Shown one piece after another: positions 9,290 through 16,535 of a stretch of 16,535 nucleotides of DNA. The stretch is from Spongospora subterranea. Taxonomy: Eukaryota; Endomyxa; Phytomyxea; Plasmodiophorida; Plasmodiophoridae. The translations under genes were made by a program, and so were the position numbers. Below the pieces are notes generated by a model, which was not told the DNA's origin, searched no databases, and worked only from the letters and a program-made list of their open reading frames with translations. Position 1 is the first letter of the stretch. The number at the start of each line of letters is the position of its first letter. The stretch covers positions 387-16,921 of the forward strand of contig OUQQ01000459.1 of assembly GCA_900404475.1 (NCBI GenBank), in the 5' to 3' direction.

Positions 9290-9598
9290 TTAGCTTCTGA
9301 TGCTTATCATCTTCAATATCAAAAAGATATGACTCGTACGAAGTAGTAAGCTTCTATGTCTAGGATCATGAAGATGTCGTCGATCTAACGATAGTAAAGA
9401 AGGCATTGGGGAGTGAATTCTTTGTCGAGGGCGTTTAGATAAAGGGTCGGTAGATGTTCGGACCGACAGAGGTAAACCTAGGTAGTCTGCTCCTTTACAA
9501 AATAATGTAAAAGCGTAAAGCAACAACTCCAGCTCTAGATCGTTGTAGCAGACAAAATACATTGGTTTGGTAGCCATGGTATTTCCGAATATCATCAT
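9290..9598 (-). mobile_element. Reverse-transcriptase fragment (RYIDD type), minus strand, dead
   Basis: A minus-strand frame around 9340-9480 reads LYLNALDKEF, then LLYYR-stop-IDDIFMILDIEAYY. This is the palm core of a reverse transcriptase with a R-Y-I-D-D catalytic motif, in which the Tyr codon has become TAG (9385-9387 on the plus strand; motif 9376-9390). The core is closely related in sequence to the plus-strand fragment at 9728-9790, which has the opposite orientation. A longer overlapping frame (102 residues, 9290-9598) is in another phase and is mostly a shadow, though its 5' half may hold the preceding RT segment. RYIDDIF with a preceding ANLYL-like stretch is typical of Penelope-like and related retroelements, not of copia. 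Confidence 0.65.
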
Positions 9599-9703
9599 CG
9601 GTGGCCCTTTCTCACCTCAACCATCTTGAGATTGACAAACCCATCTGCACCATTATCTGGAACATACTTGTCCAACACCATGAAGAAGGATACTACGAAT
9701 TGA

Positions 9704-10055
9704 ATGACTAGTTCACCATTGAGTGTTCGGTATATCGACGATATCTTCATGACCCTAGACATTGAAGCTTATCACGTCGTGCGCGTCAGTATGATTAATA
9801 TCATTGAAGGTATTGATATAACTTTTACAGAAAGTTATACTCCAGTTGATTTCTTAGATCTAACAGCCCTCAAGTTGAATGATCGGGGTAGGTTTAGAAT
9901 CTACCCTAAAACAACCTCATGATACCTTCCCAGATCTGGCATGAGTGATCCTAAATAACACCAATAAAGGTTATATCAGAAGGCAACTTCTTCTTCGGCA
10001 TCTACGACAAAACACCCTAGAATTCGACGGAATTGGGCAAACCAGCACGTTATAG
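9704..10055 (+). mobile_element. Reverse-transcriptase fragment (Penelope-like RYIDD type), plus strand
   Basis: The frame at 9704-9922 contains VRYIDDIFMTLDIEAYH (RYIDD codons 9728-9742), then IDITFTESYTPVDFLDLTAL and a FRIYPKTTS end. The R-Y-I-D-D catalytic core, the I-x-F-T segment, FLDL and the basic I/VY-x-K-x-T stretch occur in this order in Penelope-like reverse transcriptases. After a frame change, LNNTNKGYIRRQLLLRHLRQ (to a stop at 10053-10055) resembles the following basic region. The RT fingers domain and any endonuclease are missing or unrecognisable, so this is a fragment. The class assignment is from motif memory; a related RYIDD family is possible. Confidence 0.7.
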
Positions 10056-10405
10056 TTCCCATTGCGAGATAGAGGCATCTCTTCTAATTTCATCTTCCCA
10101 ACCTTGAGCCAGACTAATTGTTAAATTAGAGCCGATGCAATTAATAGAACCCAGGAGCCTCAAGAACTGGATCCCAGGAAATGCTGAAAATATGAAGCTA
10201 AAGAACGTATCAAGGTTGAAGATTCTATATATGTTCGAGATACTGTATTACCTTGGAAACCTCGTTGTCGGTCGGTTTCGATCCAATCTATGCGTTCATT
10301 TTGAAAAAACTTGTACCTTTCTACGCATCGGCAAACTCCAGCACCAAAGGAGAGAACGATTTCCGTATGATTGGTTTATTTGAGTAATGTGGTTGAGGTA
10401 TTGTT
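10056..10405. other. Interval with one weak plus-strand frame, no recognised gene
   Basis: A plus-strand frame of 82 residues (10135-10383) is Lys/Leu-rich with no identifiable domain. It follows the reverse-transcriptase fragment on the same strand and may be part of the decayed 3' end of that element. Confidence 0.3.
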
Positions 10406-10788
10406 TTAAAGAGCAGCAATAAAGACTAAAACTAGAACCGCAACAGCTATACTAACAGTGAAATGCATTCCCTCATTAGTTGCTGGTTCCGAAAATGACC
10501 CTCCTGTAGTTCCAGTTCCCGTTCCTGTTCCTGTTCCTGTTGTTGTCCCGGCTATGGCCTTTGTCCCGTCGAACTTTGTTTTGTCCTGCCCGGTTAATTC
10601 ACATCGATGTTCGGAAAAACTGCATGTCGATCCAGCCATCTACACGGCGTGTGAATATCATCGCCGATTTGCAAATTTCACTGACGATGGTCTTACAGCT
10701 GTGGTACAATATGCTGCAGGATCGGTCTGGCTGATGCAATCTCCATCCATCTGTGTATAAGTCCCTGTTGAGCCAGCGCTTGCCTCTG
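10406..10788 (-). CDS. 3' exons of a probable GPI-anchored secreted protein
   Basis: Two minus-strand exons splice in frame. Exon 10697-10788 follows a pyrimidine-containing acceptor (ttttgtacag) and encodes EASAGSTGTYTQ then DGDCISQTDPAAYCTTA. A 57-nt intron (10640-10696) with GTAAGA donor and TAG acceptor leads in phase to exon 10406-10639, encoding GSTCSFSEHRCELTG, a Gly-Thr repeat (TGTGTGTGTGTTGG, from GTTCCT-like hexamers on the plus strand) and a C-terminal hydrophobic tail, FTVSIAVAVLVLVFIAAL, directly before the stop. A Ser/Thr/Gly linker plus a terminal hydrophobic segment with no basic residues after it is the layout of GPI-anchored oomycete and fungal surface proteins. The 5' exons are not resolved; the signal-peptide frame at 11165-11563 on the same strand could supply them. 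Function unknown; surface location is inference. Confidence 0.55.
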
Positions 10789-11164
10789 CTGTACAAAATC
10801 CAAATCTGTGCAAATTTAACTTCAATATGGTGGTCATCAACAGATATGCTGCCAACAGTCGTCGTCTTCCCCAAAATACTTCGGCGAACCAAGTCGATAA
10901 CGTGGAACAAAAGAAATAAAACAACGGAATTGACAGGGCTCAAAATCCCGCAAGGGAAAGAACAAGAAGGTGCTGGTCAAACGTTTAAGCATTTGGCCGG
11001 ACGCATCTGGCAAAATGATAAGGGTGGCCATCGCGTATAGCTCAATACAGCACACCATGAAATGATTATAGAACCGATTACTAATATAGACCAGAATACA
11101 AATGTGGTCTAAATTGCTGAAAATCTCAACTCAACCAAAACTGCTATAAGTGATTAAAACTAGA

Positions 11165-11563
11165 TCAGAGTTCAAATGTGTTCGAGCACAGCCTCATTTG
11201 ATATGAAAAAAAGTGAGTTTCGTTGCCTTGTTCCGTTATTTGTTTGTCGTAATCATGTACTAAATAGAACGAGTGAACACACCTGGTACAATATAAACTA
11301 CCTCCCAAGCCGTTAGCGTTGTATGGGCACGCCTGATTCTGGTACCAGGGCCCGCATCGCGCCACCGTTAGGTCCTGTGTCTGACCGAGACCCGTCATCA
11401 GCGCAACGAGTAAAGCGAAGATCATCATTGCGATCACGAGTTGTGATGATATTGTTTTGTGACGCGTGTTGTTGGTTCGGTTACTAGCGCGTGCCCTGAA
11501 TGAGTCGACCCATTTAAGACGATAATGGGACGACGACTGTGAGACGAACATGAGACGACCCAT
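11165..11563 (-). CDS. Secreted Cys-rich protein or first exon of the GPI-anchored gene
   Basis: A 132-residue frame contains, from an internal Met near residue 46, a convincing signal peptide (MMIFALLVALMTGLGQTQ) followed by a short Cys-rich segment: ARCGPWYQNQACPYNANG and GGSLYCTRC. The first 45 residues are basic and Ser-rich and probably are untranslated, so the likely start is at about 11426-11428. After TRC the composition becomes non-descript; the junction reads CAG/GTGTGT, a plausible oomycete-style donor near 11284, so the coding part may end there and splice to downstream minus-strand exons such as 10697-10788. Together they would give signal peptide, Cys-rich domain, Gly-Thr linker and GPI signal. 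The connection is inference and intermediate exons were not found. No named family recognised. Confidence 0.45.
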   Translation of the reverse strand: MGRLMFVSQSSSHYRLKWVDSFRARASNRTNNTRHKTISSQLVIAMMIFALLVALMTGLGQTQDLTVARCGPWYQNQACPYNANGLGGSLYCTRCVHSFYLVHDYDKQITEQGNETHFFSYQMRLCSNTFEL

Positions 11564-11900
11564 GATCGGGTCATCGTGTGAACTTTCAAGTCGATTTGAA
11601 TGACTTGACCAGGTGGTATTGCCGATCAGTGAAACGTCATCCTGGCTCTACTACTCCAGTACTCTGATTACATTACACACGCGCGTTACAAGTTGTGTGC
11701 TAGAGTCCACTTGGATGGTATCGAAATAAAGGGTGACGTTTCGCCCCCCGGCAGTACAAGTGATGACTTGAAACATTGCACACGATGACCACTATTGATG
11801 CGCCTGAGACCGACTCTGAGAGGATCATGAGACGACTATGAGACCGTCGAGACGATGAGACACCATGATGGGATCATTAGACGGCCATGATGCAACCATA
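11505..11900. repeat. Degenerate GAGACGA/ATGAGAC-rich region
   Basis: Short variants of the string atgagacgac recur on the plus strand, densely at about 11538-11562 and again at 11810-11890 (gatgagac, catgagacga, gtcgagacga), with an intervening stretch lacking them. The repeats are irregular in spacing and look like a decayed simple-sequence array. The first cluster overlaps the basic 5' end of the signal-peptide frame on the minus strand, supporting the view that this end is not coding. Confidence 0.4.
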
Positions 11901-11982
11901 ATGGGTTCCTGTCTCACAGCGGAGGTCAACCATCGACAATACATTTTATAGTGCAACGACGTTACTTCAAATTACGAACGGT

Positions 11983-11991
11983 GCTCATTCC
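11983..11991 (+). promoter_or_regulatory. Oomycete initiator-like core (weak)
   Basis: GCTCATTCC matches the 5' half of the oomycete transcription initiator consensus, but the following bases fit only partly. It lies about 260 bases before the plus-strand frame at 12251. A nine-base match can occur by chance. Confidence 0.15.
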
Positions 11992-12250
11992 TTGTTCAGT
12001 GGCCCATATATGACTGCTGAAGTCGGCGCCTGGACTAAAAGGATTATTGGGCGTCAGCTCACGTAGTAAAACACGTTGTAAGAAACATTGAAGTGTAATG
12101 CCTTTATCATCGACCCAGCTCGGGCTGTGTTCATTTGCGAATCACGTTCGCATCAAATTATTGTCAAAAAAAGTATTGCCACACGCAGAGGAGATCGACG
12201 TCTAAATGGTTTTATCGGCTGCTGCTGCACGACAACCATTTCGTTGATGA

Positions 12251-12526
12251 AACAACGAAAAGCATCAGCAATTAGAGTTGAGATCCAGCAGCCACTGTTG
12301 CTGTTTTCACCAAAATAATCGAGCTTTGGCAGTGACGATTTTAGATTGTCGGCAACAATTGCAGCTTGAGCTGTTGCCGGCGTTTATGGACACATTTCAA
12401 CCTGATATGGAGTTACCCCTAACCATGTCCAATGACTTGGAGCAAGCTCAGCAGCAGGAGGGCAGTTACGATACACTGGAGATGGTTAGCGGAACAGAGT
12501 CGGTAACGCGAAAGACGCGGTCATAA
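12251..12526 (+). CDS. Gln-rich open frame, possible truncated exon, unknown function
   Basis: An open plus-strand stretch between a TGA near 12248 and a TAA at 12524-12526 has coding-like composition: Gln-rich segments (RQQLQLELLPAFMDTF and LEQAQQQEGSYDTLEM), acidic C-terminal part and few rare codons. No family recognised. Its last codons run into the left arm of the inverted repeat at 12513, so the frame was probably cut by the event that made the inverted repeat. An ATG at 12278 is the first Met. It could be an exon of a plus-strand gene or a remnant of another copy of the alpha-kinase gene's 3' region. Confidence 0.28.
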   Translation, partial: NNEKHQQLELRSSSHCCCFHQNNRALAVTILDCRQQLQLELLPAFMDTFQPDMELPLTMSNDLEQAQQQEGSYDTLEMVSGTESVTRKTRS

Positions 12527-12932
12527 ACGAGCCGATGGCAATTCCGGACATGGTTTCAGATGAACAAGTGTGTTGGTGGCTACAACGAAAACAAGTGCTC
12601 GACTGCGCTCCATGCGTCGCCCGAATCACGTAACATGTACTCGCCTTCGTTATCGTCGCAAGATTGGATAGTGAGTTATAAAATTGTATCAAGGGCTCTG
12701 TTACTATTTGTTTCGCGATATATTGCAACAGTTTTAATAACAGTTTATAACTCAAAATAGCATCTTGTGGACTATCCAATCTTGCGACGAGAACGAAGAC
12801 GAGTACATGTTACGTGATTCGGGTGACGCTGGGAGCGCAACGAGCACTTGTTTTCTTTGTAGCCACCACCACACTAACTTGTTCATCTGAAACCATGTCC
12901 GGAACTGCTATCGGCTCGTTTATGACCACGTC
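12513..12932. repeat. Long inverted repeat: ~160-bp arms, ~98-bp loop
   Basis: The left arm (about 12513-12672) is the reverse complement of the right arm (about 12771-12932), with roughly 88-90% identity by eye; for example ggacatggtttcagatgaac and aatcacgtaacatgtactcg are shared exactly. The loop (12673-12770) contains a further imperfect complementarity (gagttataaa against tttataactc). The right arm lies in the minus-strand frame that forms the 3' end of the alpha-kinase sequence (AIPDMVSDEQV in the left arm copy, AVPDMVSDEQV in the right), so the left arm is an inverted duplicate of that gene end. A transcript across it in either direction would fold into a long hairpin. Confidence 0.88.
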
Positions 12933-13900
12933 CTCTGCGGGTGTCAAGATTTGCGACTTTTTGGCTTGAGTATACGATATTTGCTGGAGTTCCTCTGACG
13001 ATGTCCATGCATCTTCACTTTCAGCTGCATCTGATGTCGGCGTATCGGAGTCCCCATTACTGCTTGTCAAAAGCTGGTCCAAACGTGCCCGCAGGGCGCT
13101 CCAGTCTCGCTGAATGGCAAACCCTGTTACATTCGTGTTCTTCGAAAAACTTGGCCATCGAAGAGGAACCCATATTGCCGACCCCGAACGTTGATTCAGC
13201 ATGATGTGCTAAGACAATTTCTACATCGGTATAGACCCCACTCGCCACTTTGATGTCTAAAGCCATGAACTCGCCATCAGAACGGGAGAAGGCAAAATGA
13301 CTAAAAGCCGACGCTTTCATTCGATCTTTTTTAGTCTTGGCTGCGGTCTTGTTCGTAATCGTAATAATTTCGACTAGAGATAATTAAATAGATTAGACTT
13401 AACCGCACTGGGAGTTTCAGAAGGTTCTTACCCGAATTCGACACGAACTTATGAAATCTACCCTTGATTGGGCGTTCAACTGTCCAAATCACATCTTCTG
13501 ACACATGCGATTCAGTGGATCGCATTTTCCCGGAAACAAAACGTCAAAAATTTCCGGTTACAGTTCGACAACCACGTTGTCGCAAAATACGACCATCATG
13601 TCATCGATTGCTACGAGCGAGTTGAACTCCAACGCCATCTGAGAACATAATGACGCCATCTGGACCGCTCGCCGTGCCTAGGCGGTCATCTTCTGCGGAT
13701 TTGGCAACTTTAAACACTACAGGGACAGAACCGAAAACCAACGGGAAGAGTAGCGTCCTTGAACACAGTTTTGTTTTCGCCATCGGAAACAGGATCCTCG
13801 TCAAAAACTGTTCCCGTCAATTTGATTGAGTATAGCAACTGCAGAACCTTTAAACTGCTGTGTCTGCTTTCGAATTCTCATACACATCTTTAAACTGGTA
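12810..13900 (-). pseudogene. Alpha-kinase (MHCK/EF2K type) sequence with frame breaks
   Basis: Minus-strand pieces line up in order with an atypical alpha-kinase domain, which phosphorylates Ser/Thr. VVFKVAKSAEDD holds the ATP-binding Lys (codon about 13700-13702); VQMASLCSQMALEFNSL and VVFCDNVVVEL follow. Then come WTVERPIKGRFHKFVSNS (13432-13497), SAFSHFAFSRSDGEFMALDI, VYTDVEI, FGVGNMGSSSMAKFFEEHECNRVC (H and C zinc ligands) and DWSALRARLDQLL. Intron 13374-13431 splices perfectly in phase. Four places do not join in frame: near 13730, near 13680, at intron 13498-13561 (phase off by one) and near 13125. The glycine after the DI[QK] motif is absent. The tail (TPAEDVVINEP, then AVPDMVSDEQV) is acidic and ends at 12810. 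Recent pseudogene is most likely; assembly errors are the alternative. Confidence 0.8.
13374..13431 (-). other. 58-nt intron in the alpha-kinase sequence
   Basis: Minus strand donor GTAAGA, a branch-like CTAAT, a TTAATTATCTCTAG acceptor, and precise restoration of phase between FVSNS and the following exon (VEIITITNK) support a real spliceosomal intron. Its presence shows that this sequence descends from the genomic gene, not from a reverse-transcribed copy. Confidence 0.75.
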
Positions 13901-14449
13901 TTGTTTCAGATCGCCGAATGCGCTAGGACATACCTCGTCGCATTGTTTCGTAGCTGTTTTCGTCCGCCTCAAGGCAAGACCGATGGCGTCATTTTCGTCA
14001 TTCTGGTTGAACTGCTCGATGGTGCGCTGAGGTCGCTGAACTGGAACAGTGTCTTCAAAGTTATGGGGGTTGATCATATCATACTCCTCCCATTCATCAA
14101 TAACGGTCTGATCTATTGCTATCATTTTGTTGTAATTTGTGTTTTCTATAGTTTGCTTACTTGGTTTGTGTTGCCTATTTAGTGGTGTTGTTCCTGTTTT
14201 CCTGTTCAGGTCAGTACATGTGATCACAGCAATCCGTTTGACGGGATACTGTGCAATTCGTTGACCCCAGTCATCTGGAGTCTGCATTGTCTTTCCCATC
14301 CTTTTTACAGGACAGCTACAAAGATTGGGGTAATGGTTCTGGTTACCCTTTTCAGTGCATAGTTTGGTCATTGTTCGCTGCCTATGCAAATACATAGGAC
14401 GCGCGAGGCCAATAATACGATTGATATTTGATGAATTACCTTGAACCAC
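13850..14449 (-). CDS. Unrecognised 199-residue frame upstream of the alpha-kinase domain
   Basis: An open minus-strand frame with hydrophilic, Asn/Thr/Arg-rich composition. Visible features are a Cys-containing N-terminal part (KLCTEKGNQNHYPNLCSCP), a TPDDWGQRIAQYPVKR stretch and an acidic-to-basic middle (VIDEWEEYDMINPHNF). The frame ends next to the kinase N-lobe (KQYQFKDVYENS) and lies on the same strand, so it may be the N-terminal region of the alpha-kinase gene, with another frame break at about 13850. No zinc-finger or other domain could be confirmed. The dispersed repeat copy B begins about 100 bases upstream. Confidence 0.35.
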   Translation of the reverse strand: MVQGNSSNINRIIGLARPMYLHRQRTMTKLCTEKGNQNHYPNLCSCPVKRMGKTMQTPDDWGQRIAQYPVKRIAVITCTDLNRKTGTTPLNRQHKPSKQTIENTNYNKMIAIDQTVIDEWEEYDMINPHNFEDTVPVQRPQRTIEQFNQNDENDAIGLALRRTKTATKQCDEVCPSAFGDLKQYQFKDVYENSKADTAV

Positions 14450-14547
14450 GCCTTGAGAGTACGTGTGTCATTGGGCTGGCCTCCACCTGCCTTCCCTCCA
14501 CTATCGTTCCCTGTCGCAGAGCACTCCGATATTCCCATCAACTTGGT

Positions 14548-15650
14548 ATGAGTTCTGACCAGAAACACACAGAGGCTACTCTTGTCCTTGACCTCATCCA
14601 GCTCCCAGTTTAGGCGCCGACAGAGCATTCGCAATCCCATTAAGTACTTGGAATTACGAAAACTAACCATTTTATGAGTGCGCTTCGGAAATCCATCCTA
14701 GTACGCCATCTGCAGATATTGGAGATCACGATTCTCGGCAATCGCTTACTGTCACGAATTCTCATAAACGTCAACTGGCTGGTTTTTTGAATTAATCGTA
14801 TTTTCGATGTGGCAATCGAAAGTTTTGCCCTCTACGCTTTCAATTGACTGTTGACCATCAATACTAATACGGGATGCATCACGGTTTGAACTCGTGATGG
14901 GGTCCAATCCTAACACGAACTTAGCAAGTCGAATCACAATTTGGACATGGACTGAACGGCTAAGTTTCTGGAAGAACTGTCACCAAACTGGTGGGCGTTT
15001 CTGTTATCGGGCATGAGATTGACGGAAAATCTTTTGACGGGAACATTTCCGAATCGAAAGGAAATCGATTTTGATCGATAAGGAATGGAGGTTCTCGCCC
15101 AATTTGGCTCAACTGTTGAGAATCGATACTGATATGGGATGCGTCAATCTTCGAACCCGGGCCCGAGTCCCATTCCTAAAAACGCACTTAACCAGCCGAA
15201 TTTCTATATGAAAATGAACTGAGCGCCCACATTCATCGAAGTACTTTCACCAAAGTGGTCGACATGATTGATATTGGGAAAATCAAACGTCAACAAGGAA
15301 TTGCTTTGCAGCAAATTTGACTTCAATGTCGAATATTCCAATCTTGGATTGTTTAAACCTTCGGTCTTGTGATGGCGCATTGCCAACTCCTGCGACGGCG
15401 ACATGGTCTCCTGCAATGACCAATGCTCTCAGGGTTTGGCAATTCTTTGGAGCGATACTCCGCCATTCAAACCGAGAATGTCGAGAAGGCCATTGTTGTG
15501 GCGGCATTGGCCTGACCGGAGCCAAGCGTCGCCACCCCCAGCAATATCAACAAGTTGAGGACACGAATTGGAGGAATGGGATGGGGCAACAGTAGCGCGG
15601 TTCGCCATCGGGCAAGGATGAGTCCAGAGTTGAGGATGAGACGGGAACAG
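14548..15650 (-). repeat. Dispersed ~1.1 kb repeat, copy B (minus-strand coding remnants)
   Basis: Direct-orientation counterpart of 1230-2345. The similarity begins at a shared agttctgaccagaaacacac and ends near 15640. Minus-strand frames preserve LCRRLNWELDEVKDKSSL (14580-14650) and NRDASRISIDGQQSIESVEG (14800-14890) with mostly conservative changes relative to copy A, which argues for past selection on protein. At its minus-strand 5' end a hydrophobic stretch RVLNLLILLGVATLGSGQA corresponds to the putative signal peptide of copy A, but here the ATG is ATT. Copy A carries about 15 extra residues after that stretch. As in copy A, an internal unit of about 270 bp recurs (near 14945 and 15215). 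Frames are interrupted by stops, so this copy also looks decayed. Confidence 0.72.
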
Positions 15651-15661
15651 TTCCATGTGTC

Positions 15662-15692
15662 ATACACAAGGGTAAAGATTACCCTTGTGTAT
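15662..15692. repeat. Perfect 14-bp hairpin with 3-base loop
   Basis: atacacaagggtaa (15662-15675) and its exact reverse complement (15679-15692) flank the loop AGA. It sits directly beyond the end of repeat copy B. Such tight palindromes can be abutted transposon ends or a structural element; no poly-T follows, so it is not a bacterial-type terminator. Confidence 0.7.
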
Positions 15693-16468
15693 TCCTCTCC
15701 AACCTATTCAGCTTTCCTGTTGTGATTTAGTTCTGTTATTGATAGGTCCTTTGTTCTACTACATGCTGCATCACGTGTTGGCTGCTTATCGAAGCCAATG
15801 TCGTAGAAATGAGGGACAATCGACCTGCCATGTTTGGTTCAATCTGTTTATGAGACCAAATAATGGCAGATACAGTAGTTGACTCGTATCATCTTGTTTC
15901 GTTTAAAGAACGCCCTACAATATTAGTACTGGGATCCGTTTACTCGCCTAAAGAAGTATCGCTTCACTCCAATGGAACCCCACGTGCTGCTCTTGAGTTG
16001 GAGGAAACGACTGCCGACAGGTTCGACGTCGGCCACGATATCCATTGGAGTTGAATGAAGTAATAAATGGGGTTCCACCAATTGTTGCCGACGGCCTCGT
16101 CCCCACCGAGTTCTAGAACAATTCTAGATTGCAGTATAATAACTTGTGCTTTATATAATTGTTGCCTCCCCGACCACATAGCGATGCTGCGTCTACAAAG
16201 AGCCAACGAACGCCGCCTCCAACGACATCCGCTGGGAAGGCCGTCGCGTTGTCGCGTCGGCTCGAGGTTCCGACATCACGCAGCGACAGTCTCCTTTGTC
16301 CGGTCCCTTTCGATTTCCGGTTCCATCCCGGATTTTGATCCAACCAGGTTGTACCCAAAAAACATCTTATGATCCATTCACAACCCTGTTGATTAGCTTC
16401 GGTTTCCTTCCCACAATCTTTCTTAGGCAATGACGCTAGCAAATGAGACAGCACTGAATTTGCTGACA
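15693..16468. other. Interval with weak open frames, no recognised gene
   Basis: Overlapping frames on both strands (plus 15685-15882 and 15863-16054; minus 15964-16206 and 16113-16469, the last 118 residues) show no identifiable domain, signal peptide or repeat relation. The plus frame at 15863-16054 has a hydrophilic, coding-like composition, as does the minus frame 16113-16469, but they compete for nearby DNA and I cannot choose. Confidence 0.3.
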
Positions 16469-16535
16469 CGCCTCTTTACACTGATAACACTGTGAGTTTT
16501 GTAACACTAACGCGCCTCTTTACACTGATAACACT
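16469..16535. repeat. Direct repeat, 23 bp identical, period 44, at the window edge
   Basis: cgcctctttacactgataac and the following act occur identically at 16469-16491 and 16513-16535, separated by 21 bases. The second copy ends exactly at the window end, so more units may follow outside. It may be the start of a tandem array (minisatellite) or subterminal transposon repeat. Confidence 0.75.

Noticed and set aside
10458..10760. 100-residue plus-strand frame with a Pro-Val repeat (PVPVPVPV)
   Set aside because: It is the complement of the Gly-Thr repeat; the minus strand has the spliced exon, Cys pattern and GPI-like tail.
13124..13136. A 13-base 'intron' (GT...CAG) that would rejoin the kinase frame near its Cys motif
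   Set aside because: Far too short to be spliced; a frameshift is the simpler explanation.
13826..14182. 118-residue plus-strand frame with hydrophobic segments
   Set aside because: It lies antisense to the frame leading into the alpha-kinase domain and its hydrophobicity follows from that complement.
1230..15650. Copies A and B as the two LTRs of one ~14 kb retroelement
   Set aside because: They are direct repeats of suitable length, but they are only about 80-85% identical, show protein-coding conservation, have no clear TG...CA ends, and the interior holds an intact host-like carbonic anhydrase and several unrelated dead elements on both strands.
1..16535. CRISPR arrays, tRNA or rRNA genes, telomeric repeats
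   Set aside because: None seen; the direct repeats present are too few and irregular for CRISPR, and the sequence is eukaryotic in character.

Overview
This is a eukaryotic window, most consistent with an oomycete-like stramenopile. That assignment is inference. It rests on very short introns (57-64 nt) with GTAAG/YAG borders, a secreted alpha-type carbonic anhydrase, an MHCK/EF2K-type alpha-kinase sequence, a plant/stramenopile-type DD39D mariner transposase, and a gene end that looks like a GPI-anchor signal. There is no operon structure, bacterial ribosome-binding site, tRNA, rRNA or CRISPR that I can see. Most of the window is gene-poor, repeat-rich DNA full of decayed coding sequence.

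Layout. 25-1127 (-): two adjacent open frames encode a cysteine-rich protein with three copies of a very regular motif, C-x4-C-x6-F-x3-WG-x7-F-x4-C; one frame slip at a 7-base homopolymer separates them. 1230-2345: copy A of a dispersed ~1.1 kb repeat that has coding conservation on the minus strand. 2366-2446: a 35-bp tandem repeat. 2440-3607 (-): a frameshifted mariner transposase whose D, D and D residues are recognisable. 3660-6124: no convincing gene. 6125-7069 (+): the one clearly intact gene, an alpha-carbonic anhydrase with a signal peptide, followed by AATAAA. 7114-8250: nothing recognised. 8250-8730 (+): a copia-type Gag zinc knuckle and a protease remnant. 9290-10055: two oppositely oriented reverse-transcriptase fragments of the RYIDD (Penelope-like) kind. 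10406-10788 (-): the last exons of a probable GPI-anchored secreted protein. 11165-11563 (-): a frame with a signal peptide and a short Cys-rich stretch, possibly the 5' part of the same gene.

12513-12932: a long inverted repeat (arms about 160 bp, loop about 98 bp) made from the 3' end of the neighbouring alpha-kinase sequence. 12810-13900 (-): the alpha-kinase sequence itself, with recognisable motifs and introns but several frame breaks. 13850-14449 (-): an unrecognised frame that may be its 5' part. 14548-15650: copy B of the ~1.1 kb repeat, in the same orientation as copy A. 15662-15692: a near-perfect hairpin. 16469-16535: a short direct repeat reaching the window edge.

The two copies of the 1.1 kb repeat each lie immediately upstream, on the minus strand, of a different sequence: the Cys-rich repeat protein for copy A and the alpha-kinase region for copy B. 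Protein-level conservation in the repeat suggests a mobile or shuffled 5' gene module rather than plain junk DNA. This arrangement, the triple Cys/WG repeat and the kinase-derived inverted repeat are the most interesting features here. I did not find a clear multi-gene 'system'.
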